In this document: positions 63,559-64,000 of the stretch, piece by piece | How positions within the stretch are numbered: position 1 is the first letter of the stretch | Layout of the letters: every line of letters starts with the position of its first letter | Assembly (NCBI RefSeq): GCF_003123685.1 | Contig: NZ_QCYJ01000020.1 | Coordinates: 310,001-374,000 of the forward strand | Direction of reading: 5' to 3' | DNA: 64,000 bases | Origin: Nocardia aurea | GTDB lineage: Bacteria; Actinomycetota; Actinomycetes; Mycobacteriales; Mycobacteriaceae | Program-made: the position numbers and the translations under genes | Notes under the pieces: generated by a model | Database searches by the model: none | What the model was told of the DNA's origin: nothing | What the model saw: only the letters and a program-made list of their open reading frames with translations

Positions 63559-64000
63559 CTAGCCCGGCGGGCGGACGCGCTGACTCGGCAGCAGTCCCGC
63601 CTCCATCCGGCGCTTCACATCGTGGCGCAGGACCAGGATGAAACCCCAGACGACGGCGAACACGATCCCGATGACACCGATGGACAGGTGGAAGATCGCA
63701 CCGGCGATGAGCAGCACCTGCAACCCGAGATCGTAGGCGAGCGCCCACGGTCTGCCCTGCAATCCGGCCCCGAGGAACATCAGCACCGCGAGCACGACGA
63801 TGTAGACACCCGAAGCCCAGGTGACGCCGCCACCGACGTCGGCGACCACCGGCAGCGCCAGCAGCACCACGATGGCCTCCAGCACCAGGGTTCCCGCCAT
63901 CACACCGCGGAAACCCTTCCACGGATCGGTGGTCGGCGGCGCGACCGGTGGCGCGCCGTCATCGCCCTCGGGCTCGCCGGTCGCGCCGGATTCGCCGCCT
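63559..64000 (-). CDS. DUF4233 membrane protein (5' end outside the window)
   Basis: A partial gene: the frame is open to the edge of the window, so the true start lies beyond it. What is visible is a Gly/Glu/Pro-rich N-terminal part, then DPWKGFRGVMAGTLVLEA and three to four hydrophobic helices (LEAIVVLLALPVVADVGG, VVLAVLMFLGAGLQGRPWAL, IAGAIFHLSIGVIGIVFAVV). The motif around QGRPWAL and the C-terminal VVWGFILVLRHDV are typical of DUF4233. The M. tuberculosis homologue (Rv2446c) lies between folC and ndk. Function unknown. Confidence 0.88.
   Translation of the reverse strand, partial: GGESGATGEPEGDDGAPPVAPPTTDPWKGFRGVMAGTLVLEAIVVLLALPVVADVGGGVTWASGVYIVVLAVLMFLGAGLQGRPWALAYDLGLQVLLIAGAIFHLSIGVIGIVFAVVWGFILVLRHDVKRRMEAGLLPSQRVRPPG

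Overview
The window is GC-rich DNA from an actinomycete of the order Mycobacteriales, most likely Nocardia or a close relative. I infer this from gene content and gene order; no search was run. At both ends the minus-strand genes follow the order known from Mycobacterium tuberculosis Rv2413c-Rv2446c. The left end has holA, comEC, comEA, a DegV protein, octT, gpgP, rsfS and nadD, then a MoxR/CoxE pair and proA. The right end has proB, obg, rpmA, rplU, rne, ndk and a DUF4233 protein. octT and gpgP belong to methylglucose lipopolysaccharide synthesis, which is typical of this order. EspG- and PPE-like proteins point the same way.

Between proA (18.1-19.3 kb) and proB (55.6-56.7 kb) lies about 36 kb of accessory DNA. 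In order it holds: ribokinase; a CqsA-like protein that lacks the PLP lysine; a glutamine synthetase-like/amidohydrolase pair matching the two halves of fungal FluG; RtcB; a RecQ-type helicase; a stand-alone LigD-type polymerase; a 2-hydroxyacid dehydrogenase; a mymA-like operon (esterase, SDR, ferritin-like protein, Baeyer-Villiger monooxygenase) behind a palindromic operator, with a MerR regulator downstream; an orphan ParA; and a short decayed stretch.

The most unusual locus is a minus-strand run of eight overlapping genes (39.0-49.5 kb). In transcription order it encodes a PEP-utilising phosphotransferase, an acyl-AMP ligase fused to a nucleotidyltransferase, an acyl carrier protein, an extended SDR, a divergent NDK-like protein, an AfsA-family (gamma-butyrolactone type) protein, a 62-residue protein and a UbiA prenyltransferase. 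An O-methyltransferase converges on its end. I recognise each family but not the combination. The simplest reading is a pathway that activates an acyl group, carries it on an ACP and turns it into a phosphorylated or prenylated small molecule, perhaps a hormone.

Past this operon are an EspG-like protein, a small helical protein and a PPE-like protein with a long proline-rich tail, then a decayed alpha/beta hydrolase, an LLM-family flavin or F420 enzyme, and a cystathionine beta-synthase gene with an apparent frameshift near its 3' end. The first 550 bases hold only fragments. I saw no tRNA, rRNA, CRISPR array or insertion sequence.
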